A stretch of DNA of 64,000 nt from an uncultured Alphaproteobacteria bacterium (GCA_900079695.1 LT599022.1:2794511-2858510), one strand, 5' to 3'; shown: positions 42,758 through 52,632, counted from the first letter of the stretch. Made by a program: numbers and translations. Notes: generated by a model from the letters alone, not told the origin.

Positions 42758-44738
42758 ATGTGCGGGATCGCCGGTTTCTGGACGGTCGCCGGGGCGCGCG
42801 AGCAGGATCTGGCCGAGCGCGGGCGCCGCATGTCCGATGCGATCGCCCATCGCGGCCCCGACAAGGGCGCGGTCTGGGCCGACGCCGAGGCGGGCGCGGT
42901 GCTGGCGCAGCGGCGGCTGGCGATCGTCGATCTCTCCGCCGCCGGCGATCAGCCGATGCGGAGCGCGGACGGGCGCTGGACGATCGTCTACAACGGCGAG
43001 ATCTACAACGCCCCCGAGATCGCCGAGGACCTGCCGGGGATCACGTGGCGCGGCCATTCCGACACCGAGGTGCTGCTCGAAGCGTGCGCGGCCTGGGGGA
43101 TCGAGGCGGCGGTGCGCCGCTGCATCGGCATGTTCGCGTTCGCGTTGTGGGATCGGCGGGAGCGCAGGCTGCACCTCGTGCGCGACCGTTTCGGCATCAA
43201 GCCGCTGTACTACGCCCGCCAGGCGGGAGCGCAGGCTGCACCTCGTGCGCGACCGTTTCGGCATCAAGCCGCTGTACTACGCCCGCCGCGACGGGGTGTT
43301 CCTGTTCGGCTCGGAGCTCAAGGCGTTGCGGGCGTATCCGGGGTTCGCGCCGGAGGTGGAGGGCGCGGCGGTGGCGCGCTTCCTTCAGTTCGCCTACGTT
43401 CCGGAAGGGCTCTCGATCTACCGCGGCGTGTCCAAGCTTCCGCCCGGTCATCGGCTGACGGTGGCGGCCGAAGGCGAAACCCTCGCCTGCTGGTGGGACG
43501 TCAAAGAGCGCGCCGTCGCGGGGCAATCCCAACTCGACCGCCGCCCGGAAGACGACGTGATCGCGGATCTCGACGGCCTGCTGCGCGATGCGGTGGGGCG
43601 GCGGATGATCGCCGACGTGCCGCTGGGGGCGTTTCTTTCCGGCGGCATCGATTCCTCGACCGTCGTCGCGCTGATGCAGGCGCAGTCGCGGGTCCCGGTG
43701 CGGACGTTCTCCATCGGCTTTGCGGAAAAGGCGTACGACGAATCCGCCCACGCGCGGGCGGTCGCCGCCCATCTCGGCACCGACCACACCGAACTGATCG
43801 TTTCGCCCGAAGAGGCGCGGGAGGTGATCCCGCACCTGGCCGAGATGTTCGACGAACCGTTCGCGGATTCCTCGCAGATTCCCACGTTTCTGGTCTCGCG
43901 TCTGGCGCGCCGCCACGTCACCGTGTCGCTGTCCGGCGACGGCGGCGACGAGGCGTTCGCCGGGTATACGCGCCATGCGGCGATCGCCGCGCTGTGGCGG
44001 CGCGTCGGGCGGATTCCGCCGGGTGCGCGGCGCGCGGCGGCGGCGGCGCTGCGCCTGCCGACGCCGGAGGCGTGGGATGCGGCGTTCGCGTGGCTGCCCG
44101 GCCGCTTCAAGCCCAGCCATTTCGGCGGCAAGATTCACAAGGGCGCGGATCTGCTGGCCCTCGGCGGCGTCGACGAGATGTATGCCCGCGTGGTGTCCCA
44201 GTGGCCCGAGGCGGAGCTTCCGGTGGTCGGCGGCGTTGCGGCAACACCCGACGACGGGCTCGCCCGGTGCCTGCCGGACGTCGCCGCCCGTCTGCGGTGC
44301 CGCGACATGCAGGGCTATCTTCCGGGCGACATCCTGACCAAGGTCGATCGCGCCAGCATGGCCGTCAGTCTGGAGGCGCGGGTTCCGCTGCTCGATCACC
44401 GCGTGGTGGAATTCGCGTGGCGGCTGCCGCCGGAGATGCTGATCCGCAACGGCGTGGGCAAGTACGCGCTGCGCCGGGTGCTCGATCGCTACGTGCCGAG
44501 GCATCTCGTCGAACGGCCGAAGATCGGCTTCGGCATCCCGGTCGGACAATGGTTGCGCGGCCCGTTGCGCGACTGGGCGGAAGACCTGCTGTCTCCGGCG
44601 GCGCTCGATGCGAACCCGTTCCTCGATGCCGCCGCGGTGCGCGGCGCCTGGGAGCGGCACGTATCCGGCGCGCGCAACTGGGAGCACCGGATCTGGTGCG
44701 TGCTGATGCTCCAGTCCTGGATGCGACGCTGGTCCTGA
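42758..44738 (+). pseudogene. Asparagine-synthase-like amidotransferase disrupted by a 67-bp tandem duplication
   Basis: The N-terminal glutaminase domain starts MCGIAGFW (Cys2 nucleophile) and includes HRGPDKGAVW and FNGEIYN-like VYNGEIYNAP. At 43155-43287 a 67-bp segment is repeated, shifting the frame by +1; homology continues in the next frame with RDGVFLFGSELKALRAYPGF, the synthetase domain (SGGIDSSTVVALM, DGGDEAFAGYT) and a normal C-terminus to 44738. Removing one copy restores a continuous 637-residue protein. Members of this family amidate sugars or peptides in exopolysaccharide loci. As sequenced it would yield a truncated glutaminase domain only. Confidence 0.88.
43155..43287. repeat. 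Tandem direct duplication, 67-bp period
   Basis: Copy one 43155-43221 and copy two 43222-43287 are identical over 66 bases. The unit codes for RERRLHLVRDRFGIKPLYYA of the asparagine-synthase-like gene. Since 67 is not a multiple of three, the duplication shifts the frame. Confidence 0.95.
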
Positions 44739-44826
44739 GCGAGGCCCGGCGCGGCCGCGCTTGACGCGCAAGCCGCGCCCGCCGTAGCCTCGCGCTCCTG
44801 TCGTATCACGGCGCGCGGACCCTTCG

Positions 44827-46815
44827 ATGCCCGTAGTCCTTCCCGATCCTCCGGCCACCCGGCGGCACCGTCTCGCGGCGGTTCTCGCGGGTCTGGCGGT
44901 TCCCGCCGGAGCGTTCGGCGGCGTCGCGGTTGCGGTGGCGGCCGTGGTCGCGGGCGCGTGCGTGCCCGATCGTGGCCGTCATGCGCGGCGCGTGCTGCTG
45001 GCCGCGGCGTTTCATCCGCTCGGACTGCTGTGCGCCCTGGCGTGGCTGGCGTGGCTGGCGCTCCTCCTCGCCGTGCCCGGTTTCGGAGGGGGCGCGTCGG
45101 CGTGGGTGGCGAGCGCTGCCGCCGTGGCCGGAGCGGTCTATCTCTGGTCGATTCTCGACCGCAATCCGATCCTCACCCGCATCGCGACGGATTCCCTGGT
45201 TCTCGGCACGCTCGCGGCCTCGGCCGCCGCCGGGCTCCCGGGTGCGCCCGCGACCGGCGGGGGGCTTCCGCCGCCGGTGCTGGCGGGAGCGATTCCGCTG
45301 TTCGCCTGCCTCGCCTGGAAACGGCCCGGCTGGCGGCGGATCGCCGCAATCCTCGCCCTCGCGGGGGCGGCGGCGGGTCTGAGCCGGTTTCGTCCGGGTG
45401 GGGTTGCGGACGACGCGTGGATCTTCGCGCCCGCTCTCCTGATTCCGGGCGTCCTGGTCGCACGTGACGCGCTGGCGGTAGCGCGGCGCGGATGCTGGCT
45501 CCGGGCGGCGCGGCTGGCGTCGGTCGCCGGGTTCGGGGCGGTGGCGTGGTTCGACGCCGCCGGGGCCGCGCCGGTGTGGGGGACGAGCTTTCTCGCCCTG
45601 GTCCTGATCGCCTCCGCCCGGCCGCCGGTTTCCCTCGGGCTCGCACCCCGCATGCTGTTCGCCGTCACCGAGGGCGGCGCGTTCCTGTCGCACCGCCTGC
45701 CGATGGCGCGTGCCGCCAAGACCGCCGGATTCAGCGTGGGGGTGGCGTGCGCGCCCGGGGCTCACCGCGCGCGGATCGAGGAATTCGGGGTTTCGGTTCA
45801 TCCCTGGCGCATCGCGCGGGCGTCCACCAATCCGCTACGCGAATACCTGACGCTGAACGCGTTGCGTCGCCTGTACGAAGACGCCACGCCCGCGCTGGTC
45901 CATCACGTGGCGGTGAAGCCGGTGGTCTACGGCGCGGTGGCGGCCGAGCTGGCGGGCATTCCGATGGCGATCAACGCCCTGATCGGGCTTGGCTTCCTGT
46001 TCATCAACGACACCCGTAAGACCGGCCTCTTGCGGCGCGTCGTCCTGCTTGCCCTGCGGCTGACGCTCGACCGGCCGGGGTCGCGCCTGCTGGTGCAGAA
46101 CGCCGACGACGCGGAGATGTTCGTTCGCGCCGGGGTGATCGCCGACGATCGGGTGGCGATGATCCCGGGTTCCGGCGTCGATGCCGTGCGGTTTCGCCCG
46201 ACGCCCGAGCCCGCGGGCGATGCCGTCGTCGTTTCCGTGGTGTCGCGCATGCTGTGGGACAAGGGGATCGGCGAGACGGTGGAGGCGGCGCGGATCCTGC
46301 GCGCGCGGGGCGTGTCGGCGACGATCCGCCTGATCGGCGACGTCGATCCGGCCAATCCGCAGAGTATTCCGCCGGAGACCCTGGCGCAATGGAACGCCGA
46401 GGGCGTGGTGGAGTGGCGCGGGCCGCGCGCCGATATCGAGGCGGTGTGGGCGGAAAGCCACGTGGCGCTGCTGGCGTCCTACCGCGAGGGGATGCCGAAG
46501 GCGTTGCTGGAGGCGGCGGCCTGCGGCCGCCCGCTGATCACCACCGACGCGCCGGGCTGCCGCAGTCTGGTGACGGACGGCGAGAACGGGCTGTTGGTGC
46601 CGATGAAGGATGCGGCCGCGATCGCGGCGGCGGTCGCTCGCCTTGCCGCGGACCCGGCGGAGCGCCGCCGCATGGGCGCGGCGGCGCGGCGGCGGATCGA
46701 GGATGTCTACGCCGATCCGGTGATCGAGCGGCAGGTCGTCGAACTCTACCGCTCGCTGTCGCGGAACGCGCCGATCAATGCGCGCCCTTCGGGTCCGTGC
46801 CGATCAGGGCGGTGA
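44827..46815 (+). CDS. Glycosyltransferase (GT4) with an N-terminal multi-span membrane domain
   Basis: 662 residues. The first about 280 are hydrophobic with roughly 8 membrane segments (for example 17-45, 57-90, 95-118, 125-143, 153-175, 197-215, 231-260), very rich in Ala/Leu/Val. From about 288 a GT4 domain begins (MLFAVTEGGAFLSHRLPMARAA), with VVSVVSRMLWDKGIGETVEAA and the donor loop ASYREGMPKALLEAAACGRP and TDAPGCRSLV. The membrane part looks a little like a truncated O-antigen ligase/polymerase half but I could not confirm that. It ends 41 bp inside the convergent phosphomannomutase gene. Confidence 0.8.
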   Translation: MPVVLPDPPATRRHRLAAVLAGLAVPAGAFGGVAVAVAAVVAGACVPDRGRHARRVLLAAAFHPLGLLCALAWLAWLALLLAVPGFGGGASAWVASAAAVAGAVYLWSILDRNPILTRIATDSLVLGTLAASAAAGLPGAPATGGGLPPPVLAGAIPLFACLAWKRPGWRRIAAILALAGAAAGLSRFRPGGVADDAWIFAPALLIPGVLVARDALAVARRGCWLRAARLASVAGFGAVAWFDAAGAAPVWGTSFLALVLIASARPPVSLGLAPRMLFAVTEGGAFLSHRLPMARAAKTAGFSVGVACAPGAHRARIEEFGVSVHPWRIARASTNPLREYLTLNALRRLYEDATPALVHHVAVKPVVYGAVAAELAGIPMAINALIGLGFLFINDTRKTGLLRRVVLLALRLTLDRPGSRLLVQNADDAEMFVRAGVIADDRVAMIPGSGVDAVRFRPTPEPAGDAVVVSVVSRMLWDKGIGETVEAARILRARGVSATIRLIGDVDPANPQSIPPETLAQWNAEGVVEWRGPRADIEAVWAESHVALLASYREGMPKALLEAAACGRPLITTDAPGCRSLVTDGENGLLVPMKDAAAIAAAVARLAADPAERRRMGAAARRRIEDVYADPVIERQVVELYRSLSRNAPINARPSGPCRSGR

Positions 46816-48142
46816 TGGCTTCGAGGTGGTAGCGCACCGCCACGGCGTCGCCGCGGGTTTCGATGTTGAGGCGCAGGAGCGGCTCGGTGTTGGAGCGGCG
46901 GAGGTTGAAGCGCCAGTCGCCGAAGTCGAGCGAGACGCCGTCGGTGTCGTCGCGCTGTGGGTTCATCGGCAGGTAGTGGGCGAGGATGCGCTCGGTGGCG
47001 GCGGCCGCGTCGGTCTCGAAGTTGATCTCGCCCGAGCAGGGGAACGCCGCCATCCGCTCCGCCACCAGTTCCGCCAGCGACTTGCCGGAGGCCGAGACCA
47101 GCGCGGCGATCAGCAGCCAGGGAATCATTCCGGTGTCGCAGTAGGCGAAATCGCGGAAGTAGTGGTGGCCGCTCATCTCGCCGCCGTAGACCGCGTCCTC
47201 CTTGCGCATCCGCTCCTTGATGAAGGCGTGGCCGGTCTTGCAGCGCACCGCGGTGCCGCCGCAGCGGGCGATGTCGGCCACCGTGCTCCATTCCAGGCGC
47301 GGGTCGTGAATGATCTTCGCGCCCGGGTGGCGGACGAGCATCGCCTCGGCGAGCAGGCCGACGAGGTAATAGCCCTCGATGAAGTTGCCCGCGCCGTCGT
47401 AGAGGAAGCAGCGGTCGGCGTCGCCGTCCCACGCCACACCGAAGTCGGCCTGATGCTGCACCACCGCCTGGGCGGTGGCGGCGCGCATCTCGGGCAGCAG
47501 CGGGTTGGGCACGCCGTCGGGGAAGTCGCCGTCCGGGGTGCCGCGCACCAGTTCGATCGCGAACGGCAGGCGCTTCGCCAGGCGCTCGACGATCGGTCCG
47601 GCGACGCCGTTGCCCGCGTCGGCGAGAATCTTCAAGGGTTTGAGCGCGGTGGTGTCGACGAAGCTCAGCAGGTGGTCGACGTAGGCGGATTTGTCGAGGT
47701 CCCGGCTCGACTTGCCGACGCGCTTCACCGGCGGCTCGGGCTGGGTGACGCGGTCGCGGATGTCGGTGAGTCCGCTGTCGCCCGAGATCGGTCGCGCGCC
47801 TTGGCGCACCAGCTTCATGCCGTTGGTGCCCTTGGGGTTGTGGCTGGCGGTGACCATGATGCCGCCGCCGACGCCGTCGGCCTCGCGGTGCGCGGTCTGG
47901 AAGTAGACCTCCTCGGTGGCGCACAGGCCGATGTCGATCACGTCGGCGCCGCCCTGGGTCAGGCCGTCGATCAGCGCACGGGCGAGTTCGGGGCTTTCGA
48001 GGCGCGCGTCGTGGCCGACCACCACGGTGCCCGGCTCCACCACCTCGGCGTAGGCGCGGCCGATGCGGCGGGCGAGCTCCGGGTCGAGGTCGAGGGGAAC
48101 GCGGCCGCGGATGTCGTAGGCCTTGAAGCACGAAAGGGTCAT
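46775..48142 (-). CDS. Phosphomannomutase/phosphoglucomutase
   Basis: 455 residues of the alpha-D-phosphohexomutase family. The phosphoserine loop TASHNPKGTNGMK (Ser100), metal loop DGDADRCF, the sugar-specificity loop GGEMSGHHYF and phosphate site RRSNTEPLLR are all present. It interconverts mannose-6-P and mannose-1-P (and glucose forms) and would feed GDP-mannose for gmd/fcl. It could also serve the glucosamine-1-P step of the leg pathway. Start ATG 48142 overlaps the HAD gene stop (ATGA). Confidence 0.93.
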   Translation of the reverse strand: MTLSCFKAYDIRGRVPLDLDPELARRIGRAYAEVVEPGTVVVGHDARLESPELARALIDGLTQGGADVIDIGLCATEEVYFQTAHREADGVGGGIMVTASHNPKGTNGMKLVRQGARPISGDSGLTDIRDRVTQPEPPVKRVGKSSRDLDKSAYVDHLLSFVDTTALKPLKILADAGNGVAGPIVERLAKRLPFAIELVRGTPDGDFPDGVPNPLLPEMRAATAQAVVQHQADFGVAWDGDADRCFLYDGAGNFIEGYYLVGLLAEAMLVRHPGAKIIHDPRLEWSTVADIARCGGTAVRCKTGHAFIKERMRKEDAVYGGEMSGHHYFRDFAYCDTGMIPWLLIAALVSASGKSLAELVAERMAAFPCSGEINFETDAAAATERILAHYLPMNPQRDDTDGVSLDFGDWRFNLRRSNTEPLLRLNIETRGDAVAVRYHLEAITALIGTDPKGAH

Positions 48143-48762
48143 GCGGGCACCTCGTCGAACAGGGGTTCGAGATCGCGCAGGTCGGCGGTCAGCCGTCCGC
48201 AGTCGGGCCGGGCGGCGAGGGTGCCGCGGTCGAGCCCGGCGAACCGGCAGCCGATCTCGGCGGCGGCGTCGCGATCGTCGAAACCGTCGCCGACCATCAG
48301 GATCTCCTCGGGGGCGAGACCTTCGGCGCGCATCACCGCGCGCAGGTTCGGCACCTTGCGCGCGTGTCCGCCGAGCACGCCGTCGAAGGTGCCGGGCGGA
48401 TACCGGCGCTTGACGACGCCGCGCAGCGGCGCCTCCGGCGTCGCCGAATTGATCCAGAGGCGGAGGCCGTCGCGCTTCAGCCGCGCCAGCAGGTCGGACG
48501 CGCCCGGGCGCTCCGGCGCGGCGAGGATTTCCGCCTCGCACCACGCGCCGTAGCTTTCCGCCAGCTCGCCGGCGTCGAGGCCGAAGCGCGCCGCGAACGC
48601 CGCGAAGATCGCGTAGCGGTCGCCCGGCGGGTCGGCGAGCAGGGCCTCCATCGCCGCGCGGCCGCCCTCCACTCCGGCGGTGACGGCGAAGAACCCCTCG
48701 CGCTTGATCGCGTTCGACATCACCAGCGTGCCGTCGAAGTCGAAGACCACGCAGCGGATCAT
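48139..48762 (-). CDS. HAD-superfamily hydrolase (phosphoglycolate phosphatase-like)
   Basis: 207 residues. Motif I VVFDFDGTLVMSNA (nucleophilic Asp), motif II WINSATPEAP, motif III with Lys near GGHARKVPNL, and motif IV MVGDGFDDRDAA. Class I HAD phosphatase with an alpha-helical cap; substrate unknown. Co-translated with the phosphomannomutase, so a sugar-phosphate substrate is plausible. Confidence 0.88.
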   Translation of the reverse strand: MIRCVVFDFDGTLVMSNAIKREGFFAVTAGVEGGRAAMEALLADPPGDRYAIFAAFAARFGLDAGELAESYGAWCEAEILAAPERPGASDLLARLKRDGLRLWINSATPEAPLRGVVKRRYPPGTFDGVLGGHARKVPNLRAVMRAEGLAPEEILMVGDGFDDRDAAAEIGCRFAGLDRGTLAARPDCGRLTADLRDLEPLFDEVPA

Positions 48763-49172
48763 GCCTCCACCCCGCCGAGCCGGCAGATCTTCTCCCAGGC
48801 CGCGTCGGGGATCGGCATCACCGAGAGGCGCGCCTGCCGCACCAGCGGCAGCTCGGCCAGCTCCGGATCGGCCTTGATCGTCGCGAGGCTCACCGGCTGC
48901 GGCAGCGGTCTGCGCGCCTTGACCCAGACGATCACGAACTTCGACGACGGGTCGGTGGGGTCGGGTTCGGCCTCGCCGACGATCTCGACGATGCCGACGA
49001 TCCGCTTCTCGGTCACCGAGTGATAGAAGAACGCGGTGTCGCCCGCGCGCATCGCCCGCAGGTGGCGCGCGGCGAGGTGGTTGCGCACCCCGGTCCAGGC
49101 CTCGCGCTCGACCTGGGTCTGGTCGTCCCAGCTCCATTCGCCGGGTTCGGACTTCAGCAGCCAGTGGGCCAT
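48759..49172 (-). CDS. EVE-domain protein
   Basis: 137 residues matching the EVE/thymocyte nuclear protein 1 family, a PUA-like fold: WLLKSEPGEWSWDD, TGVRNHLAARHLRAMRAGDTAFFYHS, IVGIVEIVGEAEPDPTD, LSVMPIPDAAW. These domains bind modified nucleotides in DNA or RNA; some neighbour restriction systems, though no such system is seen here. ATGA overlap with the HAD gene. Confidence 0.92.
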   Translation of the reverse strand: MAHWLLKSEPGEWSWDDQTQVEREAWTGVRNHLAARHLRAMRAGDTAFFYHSVTEKRIVGIVEIVGEAEPDPTDPSSKFVIVWVKARRPLPQPVSLATIKADPELAELPLVRQARLSVMPIPDAAWEKICRLGGVEA

Positions 49173-49230
49173 CTTCGCATCTCCCTGACGATCCCTAGAT
49201 GGCCCCGAAAGGCCGAGGAAAAAGGGCGCG

Positions 49231-49506
49231 TTACTTGGGAAACACCTTCTTGTAGGGGCGGACGGTGACGCTCTCGAACAGGCCCGCCTTGGCGTAGGGG
49301 TCCTCGGCGAGGGTCTTGTCGAGGCTGGCGCGGTCCGGCGCTTCGAGCACCAGCAGCGAGCCGACCATGCCTTCGCCGTCGTCGGAGAGCATCGGCCCGC
49401 CGACCACCAGCGGCAGCTTCGCCGCGTATTCGAGATGGGCGGCGCGGTTGGCGAGGCGGACCTCGGCGGAGCCGGGCTTGTCGAGACAGATGACGGCGTA
49501 GAGCAT
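49231..49506 (-). CDS. YciI-family protein
   Basis: 91 residues of the YCII-related fold: MLYAVICLDKPGSAEVRLANR, HLEYAAKLPLVVGGPMLSDDG, EDPYAKAGLFESVTVRPYKKVF. The conserved His/Asp pair (H29 and D73 region) is typical. Function in vivo unclear; a dehydrochlorinase-like activity is known for some relatives. Next to gpsA, 17 bp apart, as in many alphaproteobacteria. Confidence 0.9.
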   Translation of the reverse strand: MLYAVICLDKPGSAEVRLANRAAHLEYAAKLPLVVGGPMLSDDGEGMVGSLLVLEAPDRASLDKTLAEDPYAKAGLFESVTVRPYKKVFPK

Positions 49507-49523
49507 GGGTTCTCTCCCTTGGG

Positions 49524-50516
49524 TCAGTCGCGCTCGGCGCGGAGCGGCCGCGCGAGCAGGTCGGTGATGGTGTCGTCGATGCCCGCGCCGTCGAACAGGA
49601 TCGCGGCGACGGCGGAGGCGATCGGCATGTCGATGCCGGATCGGGCGGCGAGGTCGCGGACCGCGCGGGCGGTGAACACGCCTTCGGTCACGGCGCGGCG
49701 CGCGCCGAGGATGCTGTCGAGGCTCCGCCCTTCCCCCAATGCCGCACCGAGCGAAAAGTTGCGCGACATCATCGAGGTGGCGGTGAGGATCAGGTCGCCG
49801 AGCCCGGCGAGGCCGGTCAGCGACACGTCGTCGGCCCCCTTCGCCACCGCGAGCCGGGTGATCTCGGCGATGCCGCGGGTGATCAGCGCCGCTTGGGCGT
49901 TGTGGCCGAGCTTGCGGCCCGCGACGATGCCGCAGGCGATCGCCAGCACGTTCTTGACCGCGCCGCCGACCTCCGCGGCGATCACGTCGCGCGACCAGTA
50001 GGGGCGGAAGCCCGGGGCCGCCAACGCGTCGGCGAGACGGGCGGCGAGGGTTTCGTCGGCGCAGGCGAGGGTGATCGCGGTCGGCAGGCCCCTCGCCACC
50101 TCGGCGGCGAAGGTGGGGCCGGAGAGCACCCCCCAGGGCGCGTGCGGCAGTTCCTCGGCGAGCACGTCGCTCATCAGCGCGAGGGTGCCTTCCTCGATTC
50201 CCTTGGCGCACATCACCACCGGCGTGCCGGGGCGGGCGTGGCGGGCGAAGTCGCGCAGCACCGGGCGCACGAACTGCGCGGGCGTGACCCACAGGATCAC
50301 GTCGCAGCGGGCGACCTCGGCGAGGCGCGGGGTGGCGACGATGAGTTCGTCGAGGCGGATGCCGGGCAGGTAGACGCCATTCTCGCGCGCCGCGTTGATG
50401 CCCTCGGCGATGTCGGGCTCGTGGGCCCACAGCGTCACCTCGCGCCCGGCGCGGGCGGCGACGATGGCCAAGGCGGTGCCCCACGCGCCTGCGCCGACGA
50501 TGCCGATCCGTTCCAT
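49524..50516 (-). CDS. gpsA: NAD(P)-dependent glycerol-3-phosphate dehydrogenase
   Basis: 330 residues. IGIVGAGAWGTALAIVAARAG is the dinucleotide loop; GPTFAAEVARGLPTA and AVKNVLAIACGIVAG (catalytic Lys) plus GLAGLGDLILTATS are GpsA signatures. It makes sn-glycerol-3-P for phospholipids in the cytosol. Downstream of tsaD with 17 bp, in a compact housekeeping group. Confidence 0.95.
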   Translation of the reverse strand: MERIGIVGAGAWGTALAIVAARAGREVTLWAHEPDIAEGINAARENGVYLPGIRLDELIVATPRLAEVARCDVILWVTPAQFVRPVLRDFARHARPGTPVVMCAKGIEEGTLALMSDVLAEELPHAPWGVLSGPTFAAEVARGLPTAITLACADETLAARLADALAAPGFRPYWSRDVIAAEVGGAVKNVLAIACGIVAGRKLGHNAQAALITRGIAEITRLAVAKGADDVSLTGLAGLGDLILTATSMMSRNFSLGAALGEGRSLDSILGARRAVTEGVFTARAVRDLAARSGIDMPIASAVAAILFDGAGIDDTITDLLARPLRAERD

Positions 50517-50533
50517 GGGGTCTCCTGGTGGTT

Positions 50534-51592
50534 TCAGGCTTTGACGCCCGCGCCGCGCGCCTTCGGGGCGTCGCCGTCGAGGGGCCAGCGCGGCCGGGGT
50601 TTGAAGTCGAGCGGATCGCCATGGCCGAGGGTGCGGAGCCGTTCCAGCCCCGCCCATGCGATCATCGCGCCGTTGTCGGTGCAGAGTGGCAGCGGCGGCG
50701 CGACGAACGCAAGCCCGGATTTCTCCGCCTGGGCGGCGAGCGCGGCGCGCAGATGGCGGTTGGCGGCGACGCCGCCCGCCACCACAAGGTGACGGCCGTC
50801 CGGGCAGGCGGCGCGGAACGCCGCGAGCGCGGGCTTCAGTCGCGCACTCAAGGAGTCGGTGATCGCCGCCTGGATCGCCGCGCAGAGGTCGGCGACGTCG
50901 GTCCCGGTGGGCGGGCCGGGGAGCTTGTCGAGGGTGTGGCGCACCGCGGTCTTGAGGCCGGAGAAGCTGAAGTCGCACCCCGGCGCGCCCTTCATCGGCC
51001 GCGGCAGGGGGAAGCGCTTGGGGTCGCCGCCCGCGGCATGGCGCTCGATCTCCGGGCCGCCGGGGTAGGGCAGGCCGATCATCTTCGCGGTCTTGTCGAA
51101 GGCCTCGCCCGCCGCGTCGTCGATGGTGGTGCCGAGCCGGACGTAGTCGCCCGGGCCCTTGACGATCAGGGTCTGGCAGTGGCCGCCGGAGGTGAGCAGC
51201 AGCAGGTAGGGGAACGGCACGCCGTCGGTGAGGCGCGCGGTCAGCGCGTGGCCTTCGAGGTGGTTGACCGCGACGAACGGCACGCCGCGCGCGGCGGCGA
51301 TCGCCTTGGCGGCGGTGACGCCCACCAGCACCCCGCCGATCAGCCCCGGTCCGGCGGCGGCGGCCACCGCGTCGAGCTCGCCGATCGCGACCCCGGCCTC
51401 GGCGAGCGCGGCGCGCACCACCGCGTCGATCTGCCCGAGGTGGGCGCGCGCGGCGATCTCCGGCACCACGCCGCCGTACGGGCGGTGGGTGGCGATCTGC
51501 GAGGCGACGACGTTGGACAGGATGCGGCGGTCGTCGCCGACGACGGCGGCGGCGGTTTCGTCGCAGCTGGTTTCGATGCCGAGGACGATCAT
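50534..51592 (-). CDS. tsaD: tRNA t6A37 N6-threonylcarbamoyltransferase TsaD
   Basis: 352 residues: [18 protein letters not shown] at the N-terminus, [13 protein letters not shown] with metal-binding His, [15 protein letters not shown] (second His pair), [12 protein letters not shown] [11 protein letters not shown], and [14 protein letters not shown] at the C-terminus. Together with TsaB/C/E it puts threonylcarbamoyl on A37 of ANN-decoding tRNAs. Start ATG 51592; a TTG at 51601 gives three more codons and is less likely. Divergent from hemC. Confidence 0.95.
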   Translation of the reverse strand: MIVLGIETSCDETAAAVVGDDRRILSNVVASQIATHRPYGGVVPEIAARAHLGQIDAVVRAALAEAGVAIGELDAVAAAAGPGLIGGVLVGVTAAKAIAAARGVPFVAVNHLEGHALTARLTDGVPFPYLLLLTSGGHCQTLIVKGPGDYVRLGTTIDDAAGEAFDKTAKMIGLPYPGGPEIERHAAGGDPKRFPLPRPMKGAPGCDFSFSGLKTAVRHTLDKLPGPPTGTDVADLCAAIQAAITDSLSARLKPALAAFRAACPDGRHLVVAGGVAANRHLRAALAAQAEKSGLAFVAPPLPLCTDNGAMIAWAGLERLRTLGHGDPLDFKPRPRWPLDGDAPKARGAGVKA

Positions 51593-51693
51593 CGCTTCCA
51601 ATTACCCCTTTGCAGGCGCGGGGCCAATCTCTACAACAGGTCGGGTGCGGGGGGAACCCCGTCCGCCCGTCGATTTACCAGAGTTGTGCGCCC

Positions 51694-52614
51694 ATGTCCC
51701 ACCCGCTCCTCACCATCGGAACCCGCGGCAGCCCGCTCGCCCTGGCGCAGACCGGGATGGTCGCCGCCGCGCTCGCCGCCGCGCTGCCCGAGCTCGCCGC
51801 CGACGGCGCGATCGCGACCCTGGTGATCAAGACCAGCGGCGACCGCATCCTCGACCGGCCGCTCGCCGAGGCGGGCGGCAAGGGTCTGTTCACCAAGGAG
51901 ATCGACGAGGCGATGCTGGAGCGCCGCATCGACATCGCGGTGCACTCGATGAAGGACGTGCCGACCTGGCTGCCCGACGGCATCGACCTGCCCTGCATGC
52001 TGCCGCGCGAAGACCCGCGCGACGCCTTCCTCTCCCCCGTCGCCGCCTCCCTCGACGCGCTGCCCGCGGGCGCGACGGTCGGCACCGCGAGCTTGCGGCG
52101 CGGCGCGTTCGTGCTCGCCCGGCGGCCGGACCTCAAGGTGGTGAGCTTCCGCGGCAACGTGCAATCCCGCTTGGAAAAGCTCGGCGACGGCGTCGTCGAC
52201 GCGACGCTGCTGGCGCTCGCGGGTCTGCGCCGCCTCGGCCTCGCCGACCGCGCCGCGGGAATCCTGTCGATCGAGGAGATGCTGCCGGCGGTGGCGCAGG
52301 GGGCGATCGGCGTCACCTGCCGCGCCGACGACGCTCGCGCGCACGACTGGCTGGCGCGCATCGCCGACGCCCGCACCTTCGCCGAAGTCGCCTGCGAGCG
52401 CGCCTTCCTGCGCGTTCTCGACGGTTCCTGCCGTACTCCGATCGGCGGCCTCGCCCGGTTCGGGGCGGATGGCCGTCTCGCCTTCCTCGGCCGCCTCGCG
52501 CGGGCCGACGGTTCGGCGATCTTCGAGGCCCGCCGCGACGGCGCGGCCGCCGATGCCGAAGCCCTCGGCGCCGATGCGGGTCGCGAGGTCAAGGCCGCGA
52601 GCGGGGGACTCTGA
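51694..52614 (+). CDS. hemC: Hydroxymethylbilane synthase (porphobilinogen deaminase)
   Basis: 306 residues. IGTRGSPLALAQT, KGLFTKEIDEAML, VHSMKDVPTWLP, PREDPRDAFLS, GTASLRRGAF and FRGNVQSRLEKL are all standard, and ACERAFLRVLDGSCRTPIGG holds the dipyrromethane-binding Cys. It catalyses the fourth step of tetrapyrrole synthesis. Immediately upstream of hemD, 18 bp apart; 101 bp divergent from tsaD. Confidence 0.95.
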   Translation: MSHPLLTIGTRGSPLALAQTGMVAAALAAALPELAADGAIATLVIKTSGDRILDRPLAEAGGKGLFTKEIDEAMLERRIDIAVHSMKDVPTWLPDGIDLPCMLPREDPRDAFLSPVAASLDALPAGATVGTASLRRGAFVLARRPDLKVVSFRGNVQSRLEKLGDGVVDATLLALAGLRRLGLADRAAGILSIEEMLPAVAQGAIGVTCRADDARAHDWLARIADARTFAEVACERAFLRVLDGSCRTPIGGLARFGADGRLAFLGRLARADGSAIFEARRDGAAADAEALGADAGREVKAASGGL

Positions 52615-52632
52615 CCCGGAAAGGAGACCGGC

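Noticed and set aside
42552..43287. Alternative start of the asparagine-synthase-like gene at 42552 in the downstream frame
   Set aside because: The sequence before 43222 in that frame has no glutaminase motifs, and MCGIAGFW is in the other frame. The tandem duplication explains the frame change.
42758..44738. Programmed ribosomal frameshifting in the asparagine-synthase-like gene
   Set aside because: An exact 67-bp repeat at the shift point is a simpler explanation, and no slippery heptamer was seen.
48759..49172. EVE protein as part of a defence system
   Set aside because: Neighbours are sugar-phosphate and housekeeping genes; no nuclease, methylase or McrBC-like gene is near.
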